Positions 9,396 to 21,406 of a stretch of 64,000 nucleotides of DNA are shown one piece after another. The notes below the pieces were generated by a model. It had not been told where the DNA came from and did not search any database. It saw only the letters and a program-made list of their open reading frames with translations. Position numbers and translations under genes: made by a program. Each line of letters opens with the position of its first letter. The stretch's first letter is position 1. Source of the stretch: Emergomyces orientalis (Eukaryota > Ascomycota > Eurotiomycetes > Onygenales > Ajellomycetaceae); assembly GCA_002110485.1 (NCBI GenBank), contig MOWL01000047.1:806001-870000 (forward strand). Direction: 5' to 3'.

Positions 9396-12300
9396 TCATG
9401 ATTCGCGAATCATTTTAGTCTGTTTCTTCGCGGTCACGATATGGGTATTGTGGACCTTTGTCGCAAATTTGAGACTTGTCAGGGTTTCATTGAGATGTTC
9501 GCGTCTTGGGCTAACCATGACGAACATTAAAGTTTTGGAGTTTCCCCCAAGAGAAAATTGAAGCAGGTACGTAAGCTTTATAGTGACAGTTAGAAAATGA
9601 AGTTAAGAATCATGAGTAAAGGGCAATGCTCGATAAACATACCTTGCTGTTTCTGTACGGAATATGGCCACCTTCTTTGCCTTGGCCCAAGGCGCCGATT
9701 ACATCCCCCAAGCAACTGAGACTACGGTTGATGCTTTGTGTTTCCTTCAACCGCTCACCAGTGGCTTTGGAATGACTGAGACGTTCGCTGCCTGCAAGGT
9801 CGACAAGGTTAAGCGTACCCTCACTTCTTTCGCCCGTGAGGCAATTTTCCCCGATCAACTTCAAGATGAATACGGAATGTGATCGAGAAGATCGTTCGTT
9901 CGCTTTAGTTGCAGCGACTGAGCGATTCATGGCAGCGCGACGTAAGATGGATTCGACGCGCGCTGGTGAATCCAAGTGAACCGTCGTGATGTCGGTGATG
10001 GTTGTTTTACACCTTTGCATGTCATGACGAATCTCATGCTTCTTCTTGTCAAATTCCTCCGCTTTACCAAGCAGGTCGTTGAGATTTTCGTTGTAAACTT
10101 CGACAAAGTTTCCTTCCATGGTATAATGCCATCCCTTTTCTTCGAGTGCGTTTGCTGTGTCGTATATTTGGTGAACGGCGCGAGGAATCATACCATCATC
10201 AGAGGACATAGTGTGAGTTTTCCCGCTGCCTGTTTGGCCGTAGCAAAATATGCAAACATTGTATCCATCCAAAGCACTTTGGACTAGTTGGCTAATTTCT
10301 TCAAAGACATCGGTATTTTGAGACGATGGTCCGAAGACGTGATCAAATGAATAAGCGTAGTTTTTGGTTGTGATGTTCCCAAGGCTACTTTTTTCTTCTG
10401 GACCAAGCACCGAAATTTCCTTGGAGTCAGCTTCTGAATCGGGGAATTCGATTCTTGCGGAATCCTCGGCGGGCTCATTGTCGAGCATGGGACGAACACG
10501 ACAGAAAACTCGAATATTTCCTTTCAGTTCCTGTACCTGGTTATGGAGCTTCCGTCGCAATGTCTCTTCTTTGCGCAACTTGTCTTTTGTGGCCTCTGTT
10601 TCTGCTAGCGCATCCCGGAGTTCCTGATCAAGACGGCCAAACGCGTCCGACTGTTCCTTGTTGCCAGACTCGAGGAACTCAATCCTAGCCTTTAGCGCAC
10701 TAATTGAAGATTCTAGAGTCATGGTATTACTCGTATTCTTCACTAGGTTGTGTTGGAGCTCCTTATTAAGTGCGCGTTCACGCTCCAAGTCGCCAAGCAA
10801 GCGATCGACATCTGCCTTAACGTTTCGGAGTTCCCGATCCCTATTTTCAGCTTCAATTTGGGTACGTTGTATATCCATAGAAGTTTGCGCACTCATTTGG
10901 CTAAGTTCTTGTCGTAGCCGGGCCCTTTCATCCTCGATTTCATTCTCAAAACGACGTCGTAGTTCCCTAATTTCGTCCTTATGTTTAGCCACAAGCTCTT
11001 CGATCTGCTTCCTTGTTTCTTGACGTAAGGTTTCTGAATCGATGCGGTGCTGTCTGTCTAAATCGTCAATGGCAATTTCATGGTCCCGCGCCGCATCTTT
11101 AAGACTGCTTTCAGCTGCGAAGAGGCGGGATTTCGTAGTGTCAAGGTCAACACGGAGGGTTATGTTATGCTCAGAGAGCTGCGAGTTTTTCTCTTCTACT
11201 TCGTAAACTTTATAGGTCCAATTGTTAGGTTAGTAAAGATGAGACTTACAACCCACGGAACCATCATAATCATTAGCTTCATACATACGTCTGGATTTGT
11301 ACAGTTCTATTGCCTCCTTGAGCCCGGCACTCTGGTTCGTTGTACCTTGGAAACGATTCAGAAGCATATCGCACATAGCGTTCATCTTTTCCATTTTGGC
11401 GTCCTGATCCCATGCTTCGACTGAAGAACCACGAGTTAGATATTGTTTTACTTTTGGGGGCGATTTCTGGGGAGACTTTTTCAAGGGCCGAGGAATACTA
11501 TGTAAAATGGTGATAGTGCAATGGGGATTCTTGGCAGGGGATCTCGGTACCGAAATATCGGGCCTAGAGGTGGTTTGGGAATCATGCATAGGTGATGAGG
11601 GTATGGATGGTGAGGGGGGGTTCAGGGTTAGAGCCTTCATTGCAGTGCTCAGGGAAACCTCCCGCACAGGTTCACGCGGCGGGTGAGCAATTGATTTAGC
11701 AGCAAAAGAGCTCGACCAATCTGAAGTATAATTCATTTGGTTGTCATAGCCTCCTCCTCTTGGGTTTGGGCCAGGGTTCAATTGGGGTGAAAATGAGGAA
11801 CGTGCCAAAGAAAATCTATCCATACCCTTTCGTTCCCCTAAAACAGAATCATGGGAATCGTCATCTCGAGTGCCCATTGAAGTTATCGCGCGTGGGGAAA
11901 TCGTCCCGTGTGAGCGGCCATATCCGAAGGAAGTTTGGGGTCGGACGATGTTTCGAGCAGAGAACCGTGTTCGCGAACTAGGGCCATTGAAAGAGGAGTT
12001 TGGATTGTGAGGTGTGTTTCGCGAAGCGGCAGAAGCAGGGCGAGAGGAGGTAGAGGTCGAAGCAGAATATACAGGCCTAGAACTCATGGATTTCGAGGCA
12101 GAATGGCCGAAGTGGGCTGGTTTTTTGGTTTCCCCGCCCCTTTCAGCCAATGTTTTTCTCTTCTGGGCGACCGATTCCGTGGCTGCTGAGAGGAGCGTTA
12201 GATATATTTGTAGGCGCGAACACGATGTTGTCCAGTCTTCCAATATTTTTGTTAGAACCTACCGGCTGATTCAACACATTTTCGGCTGATACTCCCTGGT

Positions 12301-12502
12301 GGAGGCATCAGGGTGCCAGCCGCGCTATTGTTTGCGGAGACCGTGATATCATGAAGACTTCTCCCATTAGAGTTGGCTCGGTTTGGGCGAGGAATGCTCG
12401 AGGAGAACTATGGGGCGGAGCAATAAATTAGCCACCTAGAGCCATTTAGGGCAAAAAGGACAATCAGTAACAAACCCGGTGGGGATTTTCGTCGCCGTCC
12501 AT
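9396..12502 (-). CDS. klpA: kinesin-14 motor protein, KlpA/Kar3 type
   Basis: Exons (minus) are 12502-12476, 12407-12263, 12185-11250, 11207-9643 and 9575-9396, giving 950 aa with all phases closing. The start MDGDENPHR leads into a Ser/Pro/Arg-rich tail with SSIPRPN and QKRKTLAERGG, which marks KlpA-like proteins. A long coiled coil follows (roughly residues 380-590), then the neck GNIRVFCRVRP and a C-terminal motor. Motor signatures are P-loop GQTGSGKT (about residue 690), switch I NERSSRSHS and switch II DLAGSE, then HIPYRNSKLTYLLQ across the last intron. A C-terminal motor with this neck defines the minus-end-directed kinesin-14 class, which works on spindle microtubules. Exon 1 is only 27 nt with donor GTTTGT, so the extreme N-terminus is the least certain part. 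Confidence 0.93.
11208..11249 (-). other. 42-nt intron in the kinesin gene
   Basis: It starts GTAAGT, contains a perfect TACTAAC branch site and ends AAAG. Removing it joins codons in phase (1 + 2 bases) and keeps the coiled coil open. It is near the lower size limit for fungal introns. Confidence 0.8.
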
Positions 12503-13282
12503 CGTGAATTGGACAGCCAGAAGGGTAGCACAGAGTAATTAATGAAGGGAGGCTGAGAATGTGGGCGATTCACGAAAGGGGGCGTTATTCAGGAGCACTC
12601 CATAAGCCTGGGGGAGTTTTAGTAGGAGCAGTCAATTCAAGACAAGAGGATAAGAAGAAGTGAAACAACAAACACACTCCGTCGCCAGTGGATGGATGCA
12701 TGGGATGTGGTATCAGGGTGGAACATGAGGGTATTGATTGATTGAATTGTTTGGTGTCGCAGGTTTCCCCGGTTTGGTTGTCGGGCCAACGTGCGAAAGT
12801 AACGCTAGGCTGAATTAGGGAACGAGTTTTGCACCTCACTGTGCAAACGGTGCAAACATCAGCTCATTATGTCACGTGCTCATTTTTGTGCAGCATCCAT
12901 TTTTTTAGAATATAAGCTAGAATAGATAGAATAGATAATATATATATAGTTACAGGATATGCAGATTGATACAGTTCATTCCAAATACAGTGAAAATATT
13001 TATTCAAAAAGGGCTCAACAGCGGCGCACTTCTTTGCAACTCACTGCTCAGGTGCCTTGCCTGTCAATCAATTTGTTAGTGCAAACGCTAGTACTAGTGT
13101 CCGTGCTGACTACGCATCGTCCCGCAACTCAGCCCAGCTGCGGCATCATCCTGACTCTCAACGGTAAACTCCCACACCCCCCTCTCCCAATATCACTCCT
13201 CTACTTTGGGCTTTTCTCCCATATCTATTACATTTGCTCTTGAACCTTCTTTTCCAAATTCCCAAATTCCGCTCCTTTCGTT
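12503..13282. other. divergent promoter region, kinesin/coronin
   Basis: 780 bp separating the kinesin (minus) and coronin (plus) starts. It includes an AT-rich tract at 12900-12955. No further gene is seen. Confidence 0.5.
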
Positions 13283-15678
13283 ATGGCGGGTCGTTTTGTT
13301 CGCTCCTCTAAGTATCGTGCGTGGCTCTCCTTATCTCACCCCCCAATGTCCTCCCTCCCAAACCCCAGGTTCGACTGACTGCCATGATCTCTCCTGTAAC
13401 AGGACATGTCTTCGGACGCCCAACAAGAAAGGTATGTATTGCCATTTTCCTCCTAATCATATTGGCGGGCTTGGGCTTACACTTTTACTCAACTTCTTAG
13501 GAACAATGTTATGACAATCTCCATATTTCCAAAAATGCCTGGGACACCAATTTGGTCAAGGTCCACCCCCCCCTCCCGCCCCAAAACAAGATTTTAAAAA
13601 ACTCCCCGGAGAATGCGACCCCACCAGCAATTGGAACTAGTTCTGATAACTGAACAGGTCAATCCTAAATACTTATCAGTCAACTGGGAAACTTCAGGAG
13701 GTGGCGCCTTCGCGGTGCTACCCCTCAACGAGACAGGCAAACTGCCAGATCGTTTCCCTCTCTTCCGCGGCCATACCGCCGTTGTGTTGGACACTGACTG
13801 GTGGGAAACCCCTTGAATATGTCCCTACGATCAATAATAACAATCGGATTTGGTAGGAACCCTTTTAACGACTCTTTGATCGCATCGGGTTCCGATGATG
13901 GCAAGGTATTCTCTCCCGGCCCTGCTTCACGCAATTGCCATGTTATCCATACACCAATCGTGCCATAACTAGATTCTCTGCTGAACTTCAGATCGACAGG
14001 TTTTCCTTTGGAGAGTGCCTGAGAATTTTACTCTGCACACCGATGCTGAGGAAGTGGCTGATATCGCCCCAGTTGGAAAATTAAGTGGACATCCGAGGTG
14101 TGTTACATCCCCCACTTCTTAAGCTTGTATCCGTCAAATGCGATCATTATCAACCCGGATCTGTTGCTGACTGACTATTTTGTTTCCTAGGAAAGTTGGA
14201 CATGTCCTTTTCAATCCCGCCGCTGAGAACGTGCTGGCCTCATCATCCGGCGACTACACTGTCAAAATCTGGGACATCGAATCCGGATCTTCGAAGCTCA
14301 CGTTGAAACATATTGATGTGATTCAGTCGATGTCATGGAGCGCAAATGGTTCCATGTTAGTTACAACCTCGAGGGATAAAAAGCTTCGGTTTTGGGACGT
14401 CCGCCAGGAGAAACCTGCCCACGAAACAGCTGGCCACTCCGGTGCAAAGAACAGTCGTGCCGTATGGATGGGGGAACATGACCGCGTCGCAACCACTGGG
14501 TTTTCAAAAATGAGTGATCGCCAGTTGGCTTTATGGGATATCCGCGCCCCACGAGAGCCCATCAATGGCTTCAAATCTCTTGACTCCATCTCAGGCGTTT
14601 GTATGCCATTTTGGGATGATGGAACCCAATGCTTATATTTGGCTGGAAAAGGGTGAGTAACAAAAGGTCCTATGTGGCTGCACTTTTATTTTTTTTCTTC
14701 ATTGTTAACCTTACCAGTGATGGGAATATCCGTTACTTTGAATACGAGAATGACAAATTCGAATATCTGTCGGAATATAAATCAGCGGACCCACAGCGTG
14801 GCATTGCCTTCATGCCGAAGCGTGGCGTGAACATGCATGACAACGAGGTGGTTAGAGCGCTCAAGACGGTCAACGATACCTACATCGAACCCGTTTCTTT
14901 TATCGTTCCCCGAAGGGCCGAAATGTTCCAAGACGACATTTATCCACCCACTACTGGCCTCAAACCAGCCATGTCAGCGGCTGAATGGTTTGATGGCAAG
15001 AAGGCCCTCCCCCCAAAGATTGACCTAGGCAGTTTATATGGCGGCGAGGGACTTAAGGAAATTTCTCCGCAAACTGCCCCCACGCCTGCCCCAAAGTCCG
15101 GTTTACCTGTCAAGGAAACTGAACCCGCCCCAAAGGAGCCTGAGCCCAGCAAGCCTGCTCCTGTTTCCTCCAGGGCTAACCCTCCTCCATCCGCAAAGCA
15201 GCAGAGTTCCTCTATTGCGGCCATGGCTTCTAAATATGCAGATGATGAAGAAATTGACGATGAAGTGGATGATAGCTCTAGTTTCGAGGAGGTCCAAAAA
15301 CCAGCCAGTAGTCGCCCGCCGCCTGCCATCACATTTTCTCCACCGGAAGCTAGTGAACCAGTTTCACCGCCGAAAATAACGCCGAAGGTAGAATCCCTCC
15401 CTACTGTTTCTCCAACCGAGAAGGTATGTCACTATTCGCCCTTTTAATTTCAGTAAATCGATATTCAATGAGTACATTTTAACCCTTCCCCTCCTTTACA
15501 GCCCGCACCACAAACCCCTATCGCAGATATTTCGGCTGGCGTACAGGACGTAGTCCAGCGTGAGCTATCGTCGATAAAAAATTTGATTGCGGAGCAAGGG
15601 CGAACAATTTCTGCTCAGACGCGACAGATTGAGTTCTTGACGAATGAGATTGAAGACCTCAAGGCAAAGTTAATCTAA
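13283..15678 (+). CDS. crn1: coronin (actin-binding WD40 protein)
   Basis: Exons are 13283-13316, 13403-13431, 13501-13560, 13658-13800, 13857-13905, 14000-14097, 14191-14652, 14718-15423 and 15502-15678, giving 585 aa. All eight introns have GT/AG ends and consistent phase. The start MAGRFVRSSKYRHVFG is the coronin N-terminal signature. WD40 repeats follow, for example FRGHTAVVLDTDW, SGSDDGKVFLWRVPE, ASSSGDYTVKIWDIE and TTSRDKKLRFWDVR. Then comes the coronin-specific segment (YEYKSADPQRGIAF-like, EPVSFIVPRRAEMFQDDIYP), a Pro/Ser-rich unique region (15060-15420) and a C-terminal coiled coil ending EFLTNEIEDLKAKLI. The family binds F-actin and Arp2/3 at cortical patches, controlling endocytosis and hyphal growth. 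Exons 1-3 are very short, as in other filamentous fungi. Confidence 0.95.
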
Positions 15679-16330
15679 CCCTAAGGCTCAGTTTCTGTTT
15701 GTGCCACGCAAACTCCTCCTACTACTAACTATATATCGTCTTGGGTATATATACCCTTTATGGTTCTAGCGCGTCTTTCCACTTTCCAACCCCTCGTATC
15801 CAGATTTAGACAAGCTACCCTTTGTTGCACTATATTGCGATAAACAATGTTTACTTCCTCCCAGCTCCATTATTCCCCCAGCTTTTGACGATGTCAACTC
15901 AATCAGTGTACCGTTTGTCAAATAGTATTGTTTGTACAGCCCATTCTTCATTCTTTTCAATTTGGCTTTACAATAGCCCTGCATGTTACCTTCAGCAAAT
16001 AGTTCTCAACTACCAAGTCGAATTTCCAATGTTGGCGTGTTCGTCTTTCTCTTCTGTAGATTTTTATTTGAAAGGATGTGCGGCTTCGGTGCGGAAATAC
16101 CAGAATTTGTAGCTCCAACTACGACAGAATGAATCTTATGACCTGTTTTGCAAGGAGCAATTAATGCAGCGAATATAATCATGCTTGATTCAATACCAGC
16201 TGTGGAAAATATTGCATATTTCAGAAGATGTCGGCTACATATATGCATTCTATAATATAGGGAAAGGTAAGAAAATATGGATGGCACCCTACCCAACTCC
16301 ACCACTTAGAAAAAAGATAGAAAAAAGGGC
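15679..16330. other. convergent 3' region
   Basis: 650 bp between the coronin 3' end and the next gene on the opposite strand. No supported gene. Confidence 0.5.
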
Positions 16331-17207
16331 TTATCCACGCCACGACTCCAATATACCATCAATCCTCTCACGCATCTGAAGCGCTACTTTAGGATTCCTC
16401 GCAGCTGAGAGAACAAGATGCTCGTCCGAAGTGTACGTGCGGCGGACGTAACCCCACAGTGTGGACTCAGCGACATGTGTCGAAAACGTCGCAATGGCAT
16501 ATGCATTCTTCTCTGAAACAAGCCGCTGCAATTTCGTCTTATCAGCCGCCGGCATTTGGGGATACTGGCGCTCCCACTTCTTCCATATTGTGCGGTCAAG
16601 AAGGGCGGCGAGTTTCGCGAACTCTTGAGAGGCTTCCTCCACAACTTCTTGGGGTACATAGATGCCCAGCCCCGGGCCGAACTCTTTGGGCCGGTGTGGA
16701 GATGCCTGTGGAGGTAGGTTTGAGCATTTGGAACAAGAATACTAGGTAAAAGGAACGTGGAATCATTGTGGGAGAGGGTGCATACATGCTGCGCGAATGT
16801 AGGTTTACTGTCGTCGGATGCGCGCATCAATTTGCGACAGTGTCGAAGCATGAATTTATTTTCAAGAGGCACAAAGGCATATCCGGGAAGCTGTGGCCTT
16901 ACATCGACGAGAACCTGTACACTGAAATCAGATCAGTCGCAAAAAGTGCGGATTAGGGCTCTAGGTTTTCGAAACGGATTCACGGATTCACGCCACATAC
17001 CGTTTCCCCATGGCTATTTACATTGGGAGAACTGGTATCTTTAATTGGGTTTGATGATTTGCTCCTGGCAATTATCTGGCAGTTGCGAAGGCCCTGGAAC
17101 AAGGACGACCCATTCCCTGAGCCACGGCTGAAGCTAGATGATTGAATACTGTGAGAGATTACGAGTGGAACCCTAGCAGGCCATGATCGGAGAAAGGAGA
17201 GGCTCAT
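16331..17207 (-). CDS. small hypothetical protein, possibly mitochondrial, DUF2293-like C-terminus
   Basis: Exons (minus) are 17207-17001, 16914-16786 and 16705-16331, giving 236 aa. Introns of 86 and 80 nt have GT/AG ends at phase 0. The N-terminus MSLSFLRSWPARVPLVISHS is rich in Ser/Arg with no acids, like a mitochondrial presequence. The middle reads LPGYAFVPLENKFMLRHCRK and then GIYVPQEVVEEASQEF. The C-terminus VRRTYTSDEHLV...RIDGILESW faintly recalls the DUF2293 domain of fungal proteins, but I am not certain of that match. An in-frame ATG at 17363 would lengthen the N-terminus by 52 residues. No catalytic motif is seen. The exon model is well supported by frame closure; the function is unknown. 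Confidence 0.65.
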
Positions 17208-17932
17208 TCCGTTCGCACTAGCATGGCATCGGAGGAGAGTCCTCGGCCGAACGACACAACTCTTTGAATAGTGATGTAATAACTGGCTGTTTGTCCATCC
17301 TACATTGAGAGAGAGAAGAAACGTGGAGTGATAACGAAAAATTTGAGGATATTGAAATATCACGTGACTTTGGAGATGGAGTATTTCCCGCAGCCTTTTT
17401 TTTTTAGGTTTGTTGGATGGAGGGTTATAATTAGTAATATTAGATAGGTAAGTAAATATCTACTCGAGTACATGGGGTGAACACATTATCATCCACGAAA
17501 ACCACTCCACCTACTGGGGCTTGGACTTGTATGGCAGAGCAGGACGGCGTCTGAAGATTGCCAAAGATTGTATCGTACAAGAAAACAAGAGCCCAAAAAA
17601 TGACGGAATTTAAGTAGCGAGGTCTATCAAGCATCAAATTATCGCGTATCTATTCAGCCTAATGGCTCCCTTTTGTTTTACTCCCAGTGTATGTATACCA
17701 ATAGCTTCATTGATGGATAAGGGCCATAGATGAGAGAACATATTCCAGAAACCAGGTGGAAATGCACAAGAAGTAGCAGGGCAAACTCCCCAACGCCGAT
17801 AGATTGCATAGATTCACAAACTCCCATGAAAAGTCGGTGGCGTTTCTAGAGAATGGGCCATAAGAAATAAAAAAGCGGGACCTAGAGGGACATAGTCGGG
17901 CTCAGAATTCAAGGTCCATCGTCATTCTGTTT
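17208..17932. other. intergenic, nothing recognised
   Basis: About 725 bases upstream of the small gene and downstream of the RING gene. Short frames only. Confidence 0.45.
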
Positions 17933-20900
17933 TTAAGCCCATCTTGCGGCTTCTCGTTCAAGCTCGACTCGTGCTGCTCTGGCTTGGTCGCTTTCCTCAT
18001 CCTCATATTTGTAGCTGAGATGCCTCCCGCCTAACGTCTTTTCCTGCCGGCTCTCACGGCGCCGGCTACTTCTACCATCCCGATCAGCATTCATCGCTTC
18101 CCGCCGCTGTTGCTCTTTAAGTAGGCGTTCCCTATTTCGCGCCTCGCGTTCCAGGGTATGAGGGTCCTTCTCTTGGACTCGTGATTCCCGATGGTCTGCT
18201 GAATTTTTCTCGCGGTCTACGGAGTTTTGGTTTTCTGCTTCACTGCGCTTAACGCGGCGTGCGTGTCGGCGAGAATGGGCTAGATCCTCTGGGGACCCTG
18301 ACTGATCACGGCGGGACCGTTTGCGGTCGCGGTCGCATCCGCGGTCCTTTCCACGGTCTCTCTCTTTTTCGCGTTTTGGTTCCCGTTCTCGAATTCGATC
18401 TTTATCTTTATCTTTGTCTCTGTCTCTGTCTCTGTTTCTGTCTCTGTCTCTGTCTCTGTCTCGATCCCTATCCCTATCCCTATCCCTACCCTTATCCCTA
18501 TCCCGGTCCCGATCCCGATCCCGATCCCGGCCCCGATCTCGGTCCCGATGCCGACTGGATTTATCTTCGATTATAGATCCAATAGCCCGATCCTTAGTGG
18601 AGTGCTGATCGCTGCTTCGAATTGCCAAACCACGATTCTCATCTGAGACTGAGAGTTTTGCCCTTGTGTCAACCCCATTAATTTCACCAGCACCTGGTTC
18701 ATAGTCACGATGTTTGGGGCTCGAACTTCGGCTGCGGTGGCGGCGTGAACGATGGGATGAAGTCTTTTTATGATCGTTCTTTCGCTCCTTGTCACGCTTG
18801 CTGCGATGTTCCGCTCGCTCTGAAGGCTCCACCGAAGCTGACCGGGATCGAGGTCCTTTATAACTCCGGCCACTAAACCCCTGGTCATCATTTTCTCGAC
18901 GGGATTTTCGTCTTTGATCGCGACTTTCCTCCTTGCCTTGGTCACTACATGAGATGCTGGGCGAGCGAGATCGGTGCCGATGCCGGCGGTGATGGCGAGA
19001 CCGGTGCCGAGACGGGGATCTTGATATCGACGTATATTTAGAAATGGATTGTTCCTGTGATTGAGAGGGCGAGCGGCTAAAAATCCAATGTTAGAATGTA
19101 GCTTTCGATTTACCAGTACGAGGTGGCTTGTAGAGGAATTCATTACCTTGGGGATTCGTTATCCTGCTTCAAGATAGGGCCATTTGCTGTCCTTAGAACG
19201 GGGAATCCTCTGCCATTACGGATGCCAACGTTTGATAACCCTTCTCTCATAGCTCTTGGAGCAGCTGGCGCTCCGAGAACACCCATCCCACGAGCCTCGA
19301 TCGATGTCGTGTTGTTGTAAGTAGCGGGTAATTGTGTTGGAGACGAATGCGGCATTTCATTCGAAAGGGGTGCTGCATTATTGCGGTTTCCCTCCGGCAA
19401 CTTAGTATACACGCTGCTTCCATGGGGACTACCGTGGTCTGCGCTGTCATCATTCCCTTGCTGTGCTACAGCACCTACCTGGATATTTGTCCTGGATTCG
19501 ATGACCTGATCAACTGGCAGTACATTATCTGTAGGGGCGTTAGAATTGCGATGCTCTCCACTGGGCGAGCCTAATTCGCCGGAGGCCGCGTACTTGGGTG
19601 ATAGTGCCGCGCGTTCGTCCGTAGGCTGGTTCTCCTTAAGGTCATCCTCTCCACCTGGACAAAGATCATCATTAAACTTTTTAACTTGATCCAAGTCGAA
19701 CGAAATCGTGGAGGTGCCATTAGGAACACCAGATACAGGGTCAATTGCTTGGTGGGACTGCGAGGCCATATGGGGTTGGAAAGAAGAGGATTGGTTAGTA
19801 GAGGATGGGTAATTACCAGGCGCGACAGACATAAATCCACCGCGTCCACGACCACTAGGGAAAAACCCACGGCCTCTGCCACGGCCACGGCCGTAACCAG
19901 GACCAAAATGGCTGGGGAAATCATTGTTAGGATATTGCTGTTGCTGATGCATGTGAGGATAGTTTGCGTAATTTTGGGACATATTATATCCACGATATCC
20001 ACCAGGACTAGGGCCAAATTCAGCACCCATGCGGTTCGCGAATGGATTTGAATTGAATTTATCTGGACCTCCATTCCACATATTGCTTTGACCATCCCAT
20101 GCTCCATACATTCCTTGCCCTGCGTTGAAATTCATTCCCATGTTCATCCCACTATTCATGCCATTCATATTCATCCCATATCCTCCAAACATACCCTGAC
20201 TCGACGCCATCGGATCCATTCCCATCCCTGGCATTCCAGTAGGTACTGAGAGTAATGTTAGCTGTGATCGAAAATTAAAACGGAGCTAGAGTGAGGCTTA
20301 CCCATCGCGGGCGTACCCATCGCGTTCTGGAACGGCATCATTCCGTTGACTTGGACGCCGTTAGGCAACGTCTGCATCATTTGGCCATAGTTTGACCCCC
20401 CTTGCCAGCCGGTCTGCGGATAACTATTCATCCCATTCACGCCATACCCTGGTCCATTTCCATAAGCGTCCGAGCCATGAGAGGGAGTGGATACTCCGTG
20501 CGGTTGTCCCGAAGAAAAATCACCAGGGGGGTTCTTTGGGTCTGCGTTCGGTTGCGCCAGCACCGATGCTCCCAGGGGAATGATGTCTGGATTTTCGTTA
20601 AACGCGTTGTGATCGGTCTCGACAATGGAATTTCCACGCTTCGGTACGTACTGGTTATTAGTGAAAGTGGCATTTATGCAGTTGAGAAAGGAAGACCCTG
20701 ACTCACCTGTTCGTTGAATTGGTTATTACTACCATTGCTGGTAGCATCAACTGGGGTTGCCGTGTGCAATTTGGAGTCGTCGACTTTATCCGTTACTTCT
20801 ATGGTGCCAGCAGAATGACTAGAATGATCGGCATCCCCAGCGGCAGCGGCTAAGTCCCTGGTTTCTCGAGTATCGTCAACTTGGTCTACGGAAGTTGCAG

Positions 20901-21406
20901 TAGAAGGAACCGGATTTGAGTTCGCCTGGTCGACTGGTTCGCTTGGTTCGGGGTCAGCTGCAGACACTGGACCAGCTGGCAGACGTTCCTTCTCTCTCTT
21001 TTTCTCCTCTGTTCGCAAGAATGCTTTCAGGGTTGTCCTCAGGGCTTTATTCGGTTTGCATAGATCGGCGGAGAGGGGAGTATGGGCGCAGACCGGGCAA
21101 CTTTCCGGGAGTGACGCCTGGCCTAAACGAAATAATTAGGCACAGGAATGGATTAATACATAATTGCTAGTCAACGGGTGCTTACAGTTCTCGCATATTG
21201 CCTGGTCGCAACATGGTAGGCGGAAGGCATTTATGGCGAACTTATTGCAAATTGCACAGCGCAACTTGAACGGGATCTCGTCTTGAGCGAGCGAGCTGTA
21301 GCAGAAGGTAGTCGTCAGTTTCAATCGTACAAGCAACGGGAGGTCAATTCGATGCCGCCTACCTCGCAATTTCCATGAGAGCCGACGCCGGATCGAGAGC
21401 CGCCAT
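17933..21406 (-). CDS. C4C4-type RING protein with Gly/Asn/Met-rich middle and RS/RD tail
   Basis: Exons (minus) are 21406-21363, 21295-21186, 21122-20707, 20650-20302, 20245-19147 and 19076-17933, giving 1053 aa with phases closing. Residues about 25-65 form a RING: CAICNKFAINAFRLPCC, then DQAICENC and SCPVC. All eight ligands look like cysteines (C4C4), as in RBBP6/Mpe1 and CNOT4. The middle is rich in Met, Asn and Gly with an RGRGRGRGF tract. The C-terminal third is Arg/Ser-rich and contains a long Arg-Asp repeat. Such tails occur in nuclear pre-mRNA-processing proteins, so a nuclear E3 ligase acting on RNA-processing factors is plausible. It lacks the DWNN domain and zinc knuckle of RBBP6, so orthology to Mpe1 is not claimed. 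Confidence 0.85.
18405..18545. repeat. hexanucleotide repeat coding for Arg-Asp
   Basis: Blocks of TCTGTC, then CCTATC, then CGATCC-type hexamers on the plus strand code on the minus strand for alternating Arg-Asp (and Lys-Asp) dipeptides of the RING protein. Different synonymous hexamers dominate in adjacent blocks, which indicates successive local expansions. Confidence 0.85.

Noticed and set aside
9664..11424. Plus-strand frames over the kinesin gene
   Set aside because: Antisense shadows of the coiled-coil and motor coding sequence.
14940..15332. 130-codon minus-strand frame in coronin
   Set aside because: Antisense of the Pro/Ser-rich coronin exon.
18259..18608. Two overlapping plus-strand frames of repetitive Ser-Leu and Pro-Tyr dipeptides
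   Set aside because: Antisense readings of the Arg-Asp hexamer repeat.
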